A stretch of DNA of 6,668 bases from an uncultured Fidelibacterota bacterium (GTDB lineage: Bacteria; Marinisomatota; Marinisomatia; Marinisomatales; TCS55). The DNA lies in NCBI GenBank assembly GCA_913046805.1, contig CAJWTA010000060.1:1-6668 (forward strand), read 5' to 3'. Of this stretch, positions 1 through 6,233 are shown piece after piece (positions within the stretch are counted from its first letter, which is position 1; each line of letters opens with the position of its first letter). A program made the position numbers and the translations under genes. The notes under the pieces were generated by a model that worked only from the letters and a program-made list of their open reading frames with translations, was not told the DNA's origin and made no database searches.

Positions 1-1092
1 TACTATAGCTATACTATCAAGACCTAAATGTTTTACAACGTATTGAGCTGCGATTGTGCCTTCGGTTGCGTAGTCAGAATTTAGAAAAAAAGTTTTATCA
101 TTTATTGATGATAAGTCTCCATTTTGTTTATTAGTAAGAATAACAGGAATATCAGAATCTTTTAATGAGCTTAAAAGAGAAAGTGATAGCTTTTCATCGA
201 CAGGAGATGCAATTGCAATTAGCTGTTCGATACTTTCTAGCTCGCTTATTATTTTAATAGTTTCAATTTCATCACTTCTTGTATCTCGAGCTAAAATTGA
301 TATTCTTTTTTCATTGTAACCATTTGATTTTAGTGCACTTTTAAAGCCATCAAGAAAGGCTTTTCCGGATTCAGAGTCTGAACCCGATAACGGCAAAGCT
401 AAACCAACCATCATTATTGGTGAGGCTGGTTTATAAGATTCTCTCAGAAGAGATTCAAAAAGCTCTGAAAAAGTGTCTGGAAGGTAGGTCGGGTCAATTT
501 TAGCCAATGTCAAAGCGGCACTGTCTGGGATTCCATTCATTATTTGAGAATATGCAATTGCTAAATAATGAATATTAGTTAGAGATAGATTTGTCTCCAT
601 TATCAAAAGTTCATCAATAAATTTCGTTGAAATACTAATTTTAATTATTCTCAAAAGCTTTTTATCTATTTTGACTTTGCGCTCAGTTTTGATCGACAAG
701 TTTCTTGACCTGCTGAACATCCTGTAGGCTGATTCATAATTTGCGTAATTAACAAATAAATCTCCGATGCTTTCCATCGCATAGCCTGAAAATGAACTGG
801 TTGGATAATCAGAAAAGAAAATTTTGGCAGTTCGTTTGGCTGCCTCAGGTTTGTTTAGTGCTACTTGCGATTTAAGAAGAAGTAAAAGTGATTTTTCATA
901 AAATGATTCATATCCAGAATCAATAATTTTATTCAAAATAATTTCACTAGTAGCGTATCGCCCAGAATTATAACTAGTAACAGCTTCTTTAAATTGCATT
1001 TCCATTCTCTGATTCTGAATCCAGTTCTGACTGAAGCAGATATTGAAAATGAAACATGCTAAAATATATTTTTTAATCACCATATGATTCAT
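1..1092 (-). CDS. Secreted TPR + type 1 periplasmic-binding-fold protein (LpoA/LivK-like), 3' end cut by window
   Basis: The reading frame is open from ATG at 1092 to the left edge, giving 364 codons with no stop; the C-terminus lies outside. The N-terminus is a signal peptide: basic VIKK, a hydrophobic stretch, then ICFSQ, with likely signal peptidase cleavage near residue 22. A second in-frame ATG at 1083 gives an equally good signal peptide, and neither ATG has a clear Shine-Dalgarno site, so the start is uncertain. Residues about 30-135 are helical and TPR-like (FKEAVTSYNSGRYATSE, then ALNKPEAAKRTAKIFFSDYP), as in YbgF/BamD-type repeats. From about residue 227 the sequence MMVGLALPLSGSDSESG opens a type 1 periplasmic-binding fold (Peripla_BP_6 / LivJ-K type). 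This order resembles LpoA, the outer-membrane activator of penicillin-binding protein 1A, but no lipobox is obvious. A role in envelope or peptidoglycan work, or in solute sensing, is inference. It is divergent from the SnoaL-like gene. Confidence 0.85.
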   Translation of the reverse strand, partial: MNHMVIKKYILACFIFNICFSQNWIQNQRMEMQFKEAVTSYNSGRYATSEIILNKIIDSGYESFYEKSLLLLLKSQVALNKPEAAKRTAKIFFSDYPTSSFSGYAMESIGDLFVNYANYESAYRMFSRSRNLSIKTERKVKIDKKLLRIIKISISTKFIDELLIMETNLSLTNIHYLAIAYSQIMNGIPDSAALTLAKIDPTYLPDTFSELFESLLRESYKPASPIMMVGLALPLSGSDSESGKAFLDGFKSALKSNGYNEKRISILARDTRSDEIETIKIISELESIEQLIAIASPVDEKLSLSLLSSLKDSDIPVILTNKQNGDLSSINDKTFFLNSDYATEGTIAAQYVVKHLGLDSIAIV

Positions 1093-1148
1093 AATTTACA
1101 CAATATTAATCTTTTTATTGCGATTGCCATAAAAAAACGAAATAAACT
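1093..1148. promoter_or_regulatory. Divergent intergenic spacer
   Basis: These 56 bp separate two genes that start in opposite directions, so promoters for both should lie here or just inside the genes. The spacer is very AT-rich and includes a run of seven A at 1132-1138. On the minus strand TAATAT (4 of 6 to the sigma70 -10 consensus) lies about 11 nt before the ATG at 1092. On the plus strand a weak TTGCGA could serve as a -35. Neither is convincing, and no Bacteroidetes-type TAnnTTTG box is visible. Neither start codon has a purine-rich ribosome-binding site, so both mRNAs may have very short leaders. Confidence 0.4.
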
Positions 1149-1712
1149 ATGAGAACTAAAATGAAACATTTTAAAACAACAATGCTAGTAGCTTTTTTGA
1201 CGATTTTAATAACAAACTGCGGATCCCCATCAACCGATTCAAAAACCAGAAAAATTCTTAGCGATCAAGAGCAACTGCAAAAAGACATTGCTATGTATGA
1301 AGACACATGGATGAGATTTTTGAAAGGAGATACATCATTAGTGAACGAAGAAAGATTTCAAAAAGATGTTGTTGTTGTTACCGCCCAAGGAGATCTGGTT
1401 GGCATAGAGGCTTGCAAAAATCATTATATGAATTTTCTAAATGGTTTTTCTGATATTGAATTTACGATTCCAGAAGTTATTGGTCAGGGCAATAGACTAG
1501 TTAAACATTGGAACTTTAAAGGTACACATACTGGCACTTTTTTTGGTATACCGGCATCTGGAAATAAGCTGAATCTATCGGGAACTACTCTGGTCACAAT
1601 TAAAGACGGAAAAATTGCAAAAGAACATGATTTTTTTGATATGATGTCAATGATTAGTCAGCTCACTGAAGGCGATGTTAATGCTGATGGAACAAAAGCA
1701 GGAGTTAATTAA
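1149..1712 (+). CDS. SnoaL-like (NTF2-fold) lipoprotein
   Basis: The protein is 187 residues from ATG 1149. A second in-frame ATG at 1161 (residue 5, MKHFKTTMLV) gives a more typical signal peptide and may be the true start; no strong ribosome-binding site decides between them. The hydrophobic segment runs to ILITNC, with Cys24 as probable lipidated residue, although Asn just before the Cys is not the usual Gly/Ala. The mature part (about residues 42-172) matches the SnoaL-like polyketide-cyclase / NTF2 pattern. It starts with YEDTWMRFLKGD, followed by GIEACKNHYMNFLNGFSDIEF, then KGTHTGTFFGIPASG and the closing strand VTIKDGKIAKEHDFFD. Many such proteins have no known substrate, and none can be named here. 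Its lipid anchor would place it in the envelope. The tail ends GDVNADGT, a D-x-N-x-D-G loop. It is transcribed alone and faces the 237-codon gene. Confidence 0.85.
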   Translation: MRTKMKHFKTTMLVAFLTILITNCGSPSTDSKTRKILSDQEQLQKDIAMYEDTWMRFLKGDTSLVNEERFQKDVVVVTAQGDLVGIEACKNHYMNFLNGFSDIEFTIPEVIGQGNRLVKHWNFKGTHTGTFFGIPASGNKLNLSGTTLVTIKDGKIAKEHDFFDMMSMISQLTEGDVNADGTKAGVN

Positions 1713-2422
1713 CTCTCAAGCGCTGAATTTATTTCAAATTCTAGATCTTCAAGGTTTAACATATAAAGATCTAAAATAGATATTTTATTTTCAAGATATC
1801 CTCTTAAAAGAATCAGCTTAGATTGTAATTTTTTGTCACTGTTAATAGAGCTGGATAAGATATCAACATATCTTTCGAGTGAAAGATTATTGCTTTTCTT
1901 TGCTAAGACGACCTCTGGATGATTGCTTGTCAAGAAAGGTATAAAGCTTTGCTTAAGCTGTTTTTCGTGATCTACAGCAGTTTTAAGATATGAAAAAGAT
2001 GTATTGTGTAGCCTGCTTAAGTTCTCTTTTACTTTATCAGATTTAACAAATCTGAGGTCTCCCGAGTTTATTATTGAATAATACCTGTTTAAGGGAGGAT
2101 CAAATACTCTATAGAGCACTAAAATTGTTTCTATTCTGTTTTTGCTTGTTGTTAATTTTGAAATTTCTAACTTCTTAGACTCATCAGCTTGTTGGCTCAG
2201 AAAAATATCCATTATATTCATATCTATTTTCCATGTTGCTTTCCTCTGAGTACAATAATTTCTAATTTCGTTAATTTCAGCTTGTAGTCCAGCGAGTACC
2301 TTAACCCTTTCATTTTCGTTCTGACTGTTGTTGGAGAATTCATTTAACCAAAATGACACAGTAATTCCCAATATTATTACAACAAACTCTATAGAGTATT
2401 TAATTATGTAATTTTTAATCAT
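1709..2422 (-). CDS. Single-pass inner-membrane protein resembling DUF6090 type, function unknown
   Basis: The protein is 237 residues from ATG at 2422. Residues about 10-27 form one membrane helix (IEFVVIILGITVSFWL) after a basic MIKNYIIK, so the N-terminus should be cytoplasmic and the remainder periplasmic. The phrase pattern IEFVVIILGI...WLNE, together with NRYYSIINSGDLRFVKSDK at residues 112-130, is what I recall from DUF6090-type proteins of Bacteroidota, where a Y/T..L..SGNL.L..N element follows an N-terminal helix. I did not search for this. The rest is charged, mostly helical and probably partly coiled coil. It begins 7 nt after the stop of the 68-codon ORF, so it is probably co-transcribed with the genes behind glmS. 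A weak GGTAG lies 12-14 nt before the start, inside the end of that ORF. Its stop overlaps the stop of the convergent SnoaL-like gene. No function is known to me. Confidence 0.75.
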   Translation of the reverse strand: MIKNYIIKYSIEFVVIILGITVSFWLNEFSNNSQNENERVKVLAGLQAEINEIRNYCTQRKATWKIDMNIMDIFLSQQADESKKLEISKLTTSKNRIETILVLYRVFDPPLNRYYSIINSGDLRFVKSDKVKENLSRLHNTSFSYLKTAVDHEKQLKQSFIPFLTSNHPEVVLAKKSNNLSLERYVDILSSSINSDKKLQSKLILLRGYLENKISILDLYMLNLEDLEFEINSALES

Positions 2423-2429
2423 TTAAAAA

Positions 2430-2636
2430 TTAACTACCAACTTTTTTTGTTTGAAGAACCATTTCTCTGTTATCTAAACCTTTTATTTCCCAACCGCGAC
2501 CACATTTCATATCAATAAAATCTAAAATTTTACCCTCTTCAACCTTATCATCGCTTAATTTGATATACATTATATTATTACCAACTAGAATTGTATTCCC
2601 TTCACCCCAACTACCTTGCTTGCTTACTTCTTTCAT
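2430..2636 (-). CDS. Small hypothetical protein, DUF4177-like C-terminal pattern
   Basis: This is a 68-residue soluble protein from ATG at 2636. AGAAAGG lies 8 nt before the ATG as a fair ribosome-binding site. It has no membrane segment or signal peptide. Strand-rich NTILVGNNIMYIKL is followed by KILDFIDMKCGRGWEIKGLD and MVLQTKK. The order 'L-x-x-hydrophobic-GWE-hydrophobic-x-G ... VLxxK' recalls the short DUF4177 family, but the likeness is slight and untested. Its first 26 nt overlap, in another frame, the end of a 51-codon membrane ORF. Removing one base from the TTTT run just before its ATG would join the two into one protein of about 111 residues with an N-terminal helix and this part as cytoplasmic domain. 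It may therefore be a separate gene or the second half of a frameshifted one. Confidence 0.55.
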   Translation of the reverse strand: MKEVSKQGSWGEGNTILVGNNIMYIKLSDDKVEEGKILDFIDMKCGRGWEIKGLDNREMVLQTKKVGS

Positions 2637-2766
2637 TAAAATAACCTTTCTTATATGTAAAGAATGAAAATAATAAGACTAAAATTACACAAAGAAATAG
2701 TAAGACTGCATAAGAAAGGATTGGGTAAAGTAATAATTCTTTAAGAGCGACCTTCTCACCCTCCAA
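2611..2766 (-). CDS. Small single-TM membrane protein ORF directly after glmS (TTG start)
   Basis: The frame opens with TTG at 2766, 3 nt after the glmS stop, and closes with TAG at 2613-2611, giving 51 codons. The start is supported by GGAG at 2776-2773, formed by the last two glmS sense codons, with a 6-nt gap to the TTG. There is no ATG in the frame before the membrane segment. Residues 1-10 are charged (EGEKVALKE). Residues about 11-37 form one strong membrane helix (LLLYPILSYAVLLFLCVILV and on). The tail TYKKGYFNERSKQAR is basic, so the C-terminus should be cytoplasmic. I do not recognise a family. It overlaps the 68-codon ORF by 26 nt in a different frame. Either it is a real small membrane protein coupled to glmS, or it is the N-terminal half of a gene broken by one base. 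Chance is less likely, because a clean hydrophobic helix with a basic flank fills almost the whole gap. Confidence 0.5.
   Translation of the reverse strand: MEGEKVALKELLLYPILSYAVLLFLCVILVLLFSFFTYKKGYFNERSKQAR
2645..2719 (-). repeat. 10-bp inverted repeat over the ribosome-binding site of the 68-codon ORF
   Basis: Plus-strand arms CCTTTCTTAT (2645-2654) and ATAAGAAAGG (2710-2719) are perfect complements separated by 55 nt. In the minus-strand transcript the 5' arm lies inside the codons of the 51-codon membrane ORF. The 3' arm contains AGAAAGG, the apparent ribosome-binding site for the ATG at 2636. A hairpin here would hide that site until ribosomes on the upstream ORF open it, giving translational coupling. 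The arms hold only three G-C pairs and the loop is long, so the structure is modest. A 10-bp match at this distance is expected about once by chance in a window this size, so its placement is the argument, not its existence. Confidence 0.35.
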
Positions 2767-2769
2767 TTA

Positions 2770-4608
2770 TCACTCCACAGTAACACTCTTAGCTAGATTT
2801 CTAGGCTGATCAATGTCACATTCTCTGAGAACTGCAAGATGATATGCCAATAATTGTAATGATATTGATGATAAGATTGGGAAGACCTTTGGATGAGTAG
2901 AGGGTACATCAATAATGTAATCTGAAACTTTCTCAAGCTCTGGAGTTCTTTTATCTGTTACAGTAATAATGACACCTTTTCTAGCCTTAACCTCCTGAAT
3001 ATTTGATAAGACTTTTTCAAGAGTCTTGTCATGTGGAGCAAGGCAAACTACGGGCATTTTCTCATCAATTAGGGCAATAGGTCCATGCTTCATTTCAGCT
3101 GCGGGATAACCCTCAGCATGAATGTATGATATTTCTTTTAACTTCAATGCGCCTTCAAGTGCTACCGGAAAGTTTAATCCTCTACCTAAATAAAGAAAAT
3201 TGTCAGCATGAACGGTAGATTTTGCAACCTCTAAAATTGAATCTGATTCATCTAAGATTGTTTTTACCTGATCGCCTATGTTTAACAATGCGTTTGCATA
3301 TTTTTTACCAGTGTGCGAAGAAAGATTTCGGTCTCTACCAAAACATAATGATAAAAGAAATAAGACAGTTACTTGCGATGTAAAGGCTTTCGTTGAAGCT
3401 ACTCCAATCTCTGGTCCTGCATGAGTATAAATTCCGCAATCAGTGTCACGAGCTACTGATGAACCTACGACATTACAAATTCCAACTGTAAGTGCACCCG
3501 TCTCTTTAGCTTTTCTTATAGCAGCTAATGTATCTGCAGTTTCTCCAGATTGAGAAATACCTATAACAACTGAATTAGAATCTATAATAGGTTTTCGATA
3601 ACGAAACTCTGAAGCATATTCAACATGAACAGGAATTCCAGCATATTCCTCAATAAGATATTTACCTATTAATCCTGCGTGCCATGATGTTCCGCAAGCG
3701 GTAATATAAATTCTGTTGGCATCCCGAATTCTGTTCATATGCTCTTCAATGCCTCCCAGATGTGCTGTGCCATCAACTGGATCAATCCTACCTCTCATAG
3801 TATCTTTGATTGTAAAGAGTTGCTCATGGATTTCTTTTAACATAAAGTGTGAGAATTCTCCTTTCTCAATCTCTTCAATGCTAAATTCAATTTCTGTAGT
3901 TTCTCTATTAACTACAATATCATCATCCATTGATCTAATAGAGTGACCACTATCATTAATAGTAACAATCTCTCCTTCATCTAGATAAATTACATTCCTA
4001 GTGTACTCAACAATCGGAGAGGCGTCACTAGCAATGAAGTACTCATCTTCACCTACACCTAAAACAAGAGGACTTCCATGGCGAGCTGCTACAAGTTTAT
4101 TTGGCTCATCGCTACAAAAAGCAACTATACCATAAGTTCCAACAACTTGATTCAGCGCTGCTTCAACAGATTGTTCAAAATTTAAACCATCAGCATAATA
4201 TATATCCGAAATTAGATTAACTAAAGCTTCTGTATCAGTCTCGCTTTTAAATTGAAATCCCTTTCGAATTAAAATCTCTTTTAATGTCGAATAGTTTTCA
4301 ATTATTCCGTTATGAATTAAGTAGATTTTACCCGTTTTATCTTGATGTGGATGCGCGTTAATATCGTTAGGCTCGCCATGTGTTGCCCATCTAGTATGCG
4401 CAATACCAATAGAGCCGCTAATTGGAGATTCTTTTATCTTTTTATCAAGCTCATGAACCTTTCCTGCTTTTTTGACAGCTTTTATGTGGCCATCATCCAT
4501 TAAGGCTACTCCAGCTGAATCGTAACCCCGGTATTCAAGGCGCCTAAGACCATTTATCAAAAATGGTACACAATCTTTATTTCCATAGTAACTAACAATC
4601 CCACACAT
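2770..4608 (-). CDS. glmS: Glutamine--fructose-6-phosphate aminotransferase (isomerizing)
   Basis: GlmS converts fructose-6-phosphate and glutamine to glucosamine-6-phosphate and glutamate in the cytoplasm, the first step toward UDP-GlcNAc for peptidoglycan and LPS. The 612 residues match the family's usual length of about 610. The N-terminal Ntn glutaminase domain starts MCGIVSYYGN; Cys2 is the nucleophile after removal of Met1. It carries RLEYRGYDSAG (23-33), HTRWATHG (71-78), HNGIIENY (99-106) and SETDTE (122-127). Two SIS sugar-binding domains follow: ACGTSWHAG (304-312), GISQSGETADT (350-360), GVASTKAF (402-409), and then KEISYIHAEG and EMKHGP around Glu492 and His508. The end, NLAKSVTVE, carries the conserved Lys607. 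All key residues are present. ATG at 4608 is fixed by the need for Cys2; the ribosome-binding site AGAAAG is weak. The leader is short, leaving no room for a glmS ribozyme. A candidate promoter lies upstream. Confidence 0.98.
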   Translation of the reverse strand: MCGIVSYYGNKDCVPFLINGLRRLEYRGYDSAGVALMDDGHIKAVKKAGKVHELDKKIKESPISGSIGIAHTRWATHGEPNDINAHPHQDKTGKIYLIHNGIIENYSTLKEILIRKGFQFKSETDTEALVNLISDIYYADGLNFEQSVEAALNQVVGTYGIVAFCSDEPNKLVAARHGSPLVLGVGEDEYFIASDASPIVEYTRNVIYLDEGEIVTINDSGHSIRSMDDDIVVNRETTEIEFSIEEIEKGEFSHFMLKEIHEQLFTIKDTMRGRIDPVDGTAHLGGIEEHMNRIRDANRIYITACGTSWHAGLIGKYLIEEYAGIPVHVEYASEFRYRKPIIDSNSVVIGISQSGETADTLAAIRKAKETGALTVGICNVVGSSVARDTDCGIYTHAGPEIGVASTKAFTSQVTVLFLLSLCFGRDRNLSSHTGKKYANALLNIGDQVKTILDESDSILEVAKSTVHADNFLYLGRGLNFPVALEGALKLKEISYIHAEGYPAAEMKHGPIALIDEKMPVVCLAPHDKTLEKVLSNIQEVKARKGVIITVTDKRTPELEKVSDYIIDVPSTHPKVFPILSSISLQLLAYHLAVLRECDIDQPRNLAKSVTVE

Positions 4609-4645
4609 TTTTTTCTTTCTAAATTTATTTGTAAATATACTTAAA

Positions 4646-4675
4646 ATAATCTCTATGAGATGTGACTCATGTCAA
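4646..4675 (-). promoter_or_regulatory. Candidate sigma70-type promoter for glmS
   Basis: On the minus strand TTGACA (4675-4670) is a perfect -35 hexamer. After an 18-nt spacer comes GATTAT (4651-4646), 4 of 6 to the -10 consensus, followed by an AT-rich stretch. Transcription would begin roughly 30 nt before the glmS ATG. It sits in the only sizeable spacer of the minus-strand cluster, 12 nt after the guaA stop, which fits an independent glmS promoter. If the host belongs to Bacteroidota, whose main sigma factor prefers TTTG and TAnnTTTG boxes, this match would count for less. Confidence 0.45.
4649..4670. repeat. Overlapping short inverted repeats in the guaA-glmS spacer
   Basis: ATCTC-TAT-GAGAT (4649-4661) is a perfect 5-bp inverted repeat. 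ATGAG (4655-4659) also pairs with CTCAT (4666-4670), so the two share the GAG arm and could not form together. They lie between the candidate -35 and -10 of glmS, where an operator would act. The arms are short and no U-tract follows on the minus strand, so this does not look like a guaA terminator. It could be an operator, or chance in AT-rich DNA. Confidence 0.25.
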
Positions 4676-4687
4676 TTTGCACAATAC

Positions 4688-6229
4688 TTATTCCCATTCG
4701 ATAGTACCTGGCGGTTTTGAAGTGATGTCATAAACAACTCTATTAACTCCCTTAACATTATTAACAATCTTATTTGATGCTTTTGCAAGAGTGATATCAG
4801 GAATTTTAAACCAATCTGCTGTCATACCATCAACGCTGTTAACAGCTCTTAACGCTAACAAATTTTCATAAGTTCTTTGATCACCCATAACGCCAACAGT
4901 TTTTATAGGAATCAATACTGCAAAAGCCTGCCATATGTCATCATACAAATTATCTTCATGAAGTATATCAATGAAAATCTTATCGGCCTCCTGAAGAATT
5001 CTAACTCTCTCTTTTGTAATTTTTCCAACGATTCTAACTGCTAATCCAGGACCAGGAAAGGGATGTCTTTGAACAAGTTCAGGTGGAAGGCCTAGCTCAA
5101 TACCAACTTTTCTAACCTCATCCTTGAAAAGGTCTCGTAAAGGCTCGATCAATTTAAAATTCATATTCTCAGGGAGACCTCCGACATTATGATGACTTTT
5201 AATAGTGTGCGATTTACCTCCAATACCAAAACCACTTTCAATTACATCAGGATATAAAGTGCCCTGAGCTAAAAACTTTATATCACCAAATTTTTTAGAA
5301 ATTTTTTCAAAAGATTTTATGAACTGATTGCCTATAATCTTTCTTTTTTCCTCTGGATCTTTTATACCCTCAAGCTTAGATAAAAATATCTCAGATTCAT
5401 TGAAACAGTGAATGTTAACGCCTAAACCTTTATTAAGTGCGGTAACACATGTCTCTGCTTCATTTTTTCTCATTAAACCATGGTCAATTAAAACAGCTGT
5501 AGATTGATCACCAATCGATTTGTGTATTAAAGCAGCTGCGACAGTAGAGTCAACACCACCACTTACTCCTATAATAAGCTTATCATCGCGAACTTGTTCT
5601 TTTATTCTGATTATCTGTTCTCTAACATAATTATTTGCATTCCAATCAGTTTTACATTTTGCAATTTTAATAAGGAAATTTCTGAGTATCTCTTTGCCGT
5701 ACTCTGTATGAATAACTTCAGGATGAAATTGTAAGCCCATCCTTGTAGAGTCTTCATTGGATACAGCTCCGATAATTTCATTTGAAGACCTTGCTATTAT
5801 TTTCCAATTTGAGGGGATTTTTGTAACTTGATCCATATGACTCATCCAAGTATCGATTTCCTTTGGAATATTTGAAAATATTTTGTGTGAACTATCAACG
5901 AAAATCTTTGACAAGCCATATTCCCCGGTTTTTTTAGTCTGAACATCACCACCGAAGGTATGCACTAATAGCTGAAGCCCGTAACAAATCCCAAGAATTG
6001 GAACATTATATTTAAGTATTTGTGGATTTATCTTTAAAGCACCATCTTCAAATACGCTTGAGGGACCGCCCGATAGAATAATTGCAGTAGGATTTGATTC
6101 CACGATTTCATCAATTGAAATATTATAAGGGAAAATTTCAGAATATATGTTCTCTTCTCTTACTCTTCTTGCAATTAACTTGGTATATTGGGATCCAAAG
6201 TCAAGAATCATTACTCCATTCGTTTTCAT
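4688..6229 (-). CDS. guaA: GMP synthase (glutamine-hydrolysing)
   Basis: GuaA turns XMP into GMP using ATP and ammonia from glutamine, the last step of guanine nucleotide synthesis, in the cytoplasm. I start it at ATG 6229 (513 residues). A TTG one codon earlier is also in frame but unneeded, and the ATG leaves the usual few residues before MILDFGSQYTKLIARRV. The class I amidotransferase domain shows LSGGPSSV, then GICYGLQ with nucleophile Cys82, and FHPEV with His169 and Glu171, so the triad is complete. The ATP-pyrophosphatase domain has the P-loop SGGVDS (223-228). The C-terminal dimerisation and XMP-binding domain has RHPFPGPGLAVRI, GVMGDQRTYEN and the classic ending SKPPGTIEWE. Length is normal (about 510-525). 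Only 4 nt separate the start from the surE stop, with no good ribosome-binding site, so translational coupling to surE is likely. Confidence 0.98.
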   Translation of the reverse strand: MKTNGVMILDFGSQYTKLIARRVREENIYSEIFPYNISIDEIVESNPTAIILSGGPSSVFEDGALKINPQILKYNVPILGICYGLQLLVHTFGGDVQTKKTGEYGLSKIFVDSSHKIFSNIPKEIDTWMSHMDQVTKIPSNWKIIARSSNEIIGAVSNEDSTRMGLQFHPEVIHTEYGKEILRNFLIKIAKCKTDWNANNYVREQIIRIKEQVRDDKLIIGVSGGVDSTVAAALIHKSIGDQSTAVLIDHGLMRKNEAETCVTALNKGLGVNIHCFNESEIFLSKLEGIKDPEEKRKIIGNQFIKSFEKISKKFGDIKFLAQGTLYPDVIESGFGIGGKSHTIKSHHNVGGLPENMNFKLIEPLRDLFKDEVRKVGIELGLPPELVQRHPFPGPGLAVRIVGKITKERVRILQEADKIFIDILHEDNLYDDIWQAFAVLIPIKTVGVMGDQRTYENLLALRAVNSVDGMTADWFKIPDITLAKASNKIVNNVKGVNRVVYDITSKPPGTIEWE

Positions 6230-6233
6230 CAAA

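Noticed and set aside
1347..1360. 14-nt sequence CGAAGAAAGATTTC shared between the SnoaL-like gene and glmS (near 3317)
   Set aside because: It is a single short AT-rich match inside two unrelated coding regions, with no flanking similarity; chance is the simplest explanation.
1725..1741. GAATTT/AAATTC hairpin near the convergent stops as a terminator
   Set aside because: The stem is almost all A-T, lies inside the 237-codon gene, and has no T-run at the right place.
2700..2757. GTG-start frame after glmS (GTG at 2758-2756)
   Set aside because: The GGAGG touches the GTG with no spacing, the product is about 25 residues without a pattern, and the TTG frame is much better supported.
3716..3946. 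Plus-strand 76-codon ORF
   Set aside because: It lies entirely antisense within glmS, whose protein is conserved throughout. The product has no recognisable domain and no ribosome-binding site.
4654..4671. Five-codon micro-ORF (MSHIS) upstream of glmS
   Set aside because: It has no ribosome-binding site, its codons show no leader-peptide logic, and it would lie mostly upstream of the proposed transcription start.
4609..4687. glmS ribozyme or riboswitch
   Set aside because: The spacer is only 79 nt, with about 30 nt after the likely transcription start, and shows no ribozyme core.
6230..6232. TTG as the guaA start
   Set aside because: The ATG one codon later is a better start and leaves the normal short lead before ILDFGSQ.
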